Of a stretch of DNA of 5,008 nt, positions 4,915 through 5,008 are shown in pieces (position 1 is the first letter of the stretch; each line of letters opens with the position of its first letter). The notes beneath the pieces were generated by a model. It was not told where the DNA came from. It saw only the letters and a list, made by a program, of their open reading frames with translations, and ran no database searches. Position numbers and translations under genes: made by a program. The stretch spans positions 1-5,008 of the forward strand of contig JAKAGH010000247.1 in the NCBI GenBank assembly GCA_021817645.1. Reading direction: 5' to 3'. Origin of the DNA: Deltaproteobacteria bacterium (GTDB lineage: Bacteria > Desulfobacterota > Desulfobaccia > Desulfobaccales > 0-14-0-80-60-11).

Positions 4915-5008
4915 TGACTGCAGAGAGAATGGTCTTCAAATAGAGGAAATTTCTTGCGTTTGAGCCCCCGAGGGCAGGTGCCAAAACCATTTTCTGGCCG
5001 CCATGGCC
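4915..5008. other. No supported feature at the right edge
   Basis: An ATG at 5003 sits at the very end of the window with no ribosome binding site in range, so I do not call a gene start. GCCC-CCGA-GGGC at about 4963-4974 is a small 4-base stem without a T-run. Confidence 0.25.

Noticed and set aside
5003..5008. Start of a gene at the right edge (ATG GCC)
   Set aside because: Only two codons are visible and no Shine-Dalgarno sequence lies within 15 bases upstream.

Overview
The window looks like chromosome from a moderately GC-rich Gram-negative bacterium. The best guess is a deltaproteobacterial lineage (Desulfobacterota or a Syntrophobacteria-like group). The reasons are a lipoprotein with a Cys lipobox, the tail of a sigma-54 activator with a Fis-type helix-turn-helix, and a sensor kinase carrying the Cys/Trp 'two-CW' cluster that I associate with that group. 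The taxonomy is inference from family knowledge, not from a database match.

Layout. (1) 1-160: the last 52 codons of a sigma-54-dependent transcriptional activator. (2) 180-1145: a complete PhnD-like periplasmic substrate-binding lipoprotein, 19 bases downstream. (3) 1198-3288: a 696-residue membrane sensor histidine kinase with a periplasmic sensor domain, a HAMP domain split by an eight-cysteine insert, a PAS domain, and HisKA/HATPase_c domains. (4) 3289-3669: an intergenic region with a 94-base palindromic repeat whose second hairpin can act as a terminator, followed by a well-spaced -24/-12 (sigma-54) promoter candidate. (5) 3670-4035: a single-domain response regulator. (6) 4036-5008: a largely non-coding stretch alternating between AT-rich and GC-rich. 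It holds a reverse-strand small two-helix membrane protein broken by one missing base, a doubtful 54-codon forward reading frame, a sigma-70-like promoter candidate, and a GC-rich segment that folds on paper into a multi-stem RNA.

How the genes may work together (inference). The binding protein, kinase, response regulator and sigma-54 activator are consecutive and co-oriented, and no transporter permease or ATPase gene is seen. This fits a sensory system in which a PhnD-like lipoprotein presents an anionic or oxyanion-type ligand to the kinase. Phosphate would then pass to the single-domain regulator and/or the sigma-54 activator. The sigma-54-type promoter in front of the response regulator suggests the activator may control it. 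The most unusual molecular feature is the Cys-rich cluster placed exactly in the HAMP connector, which could add a redox or metal input to the same kinase.
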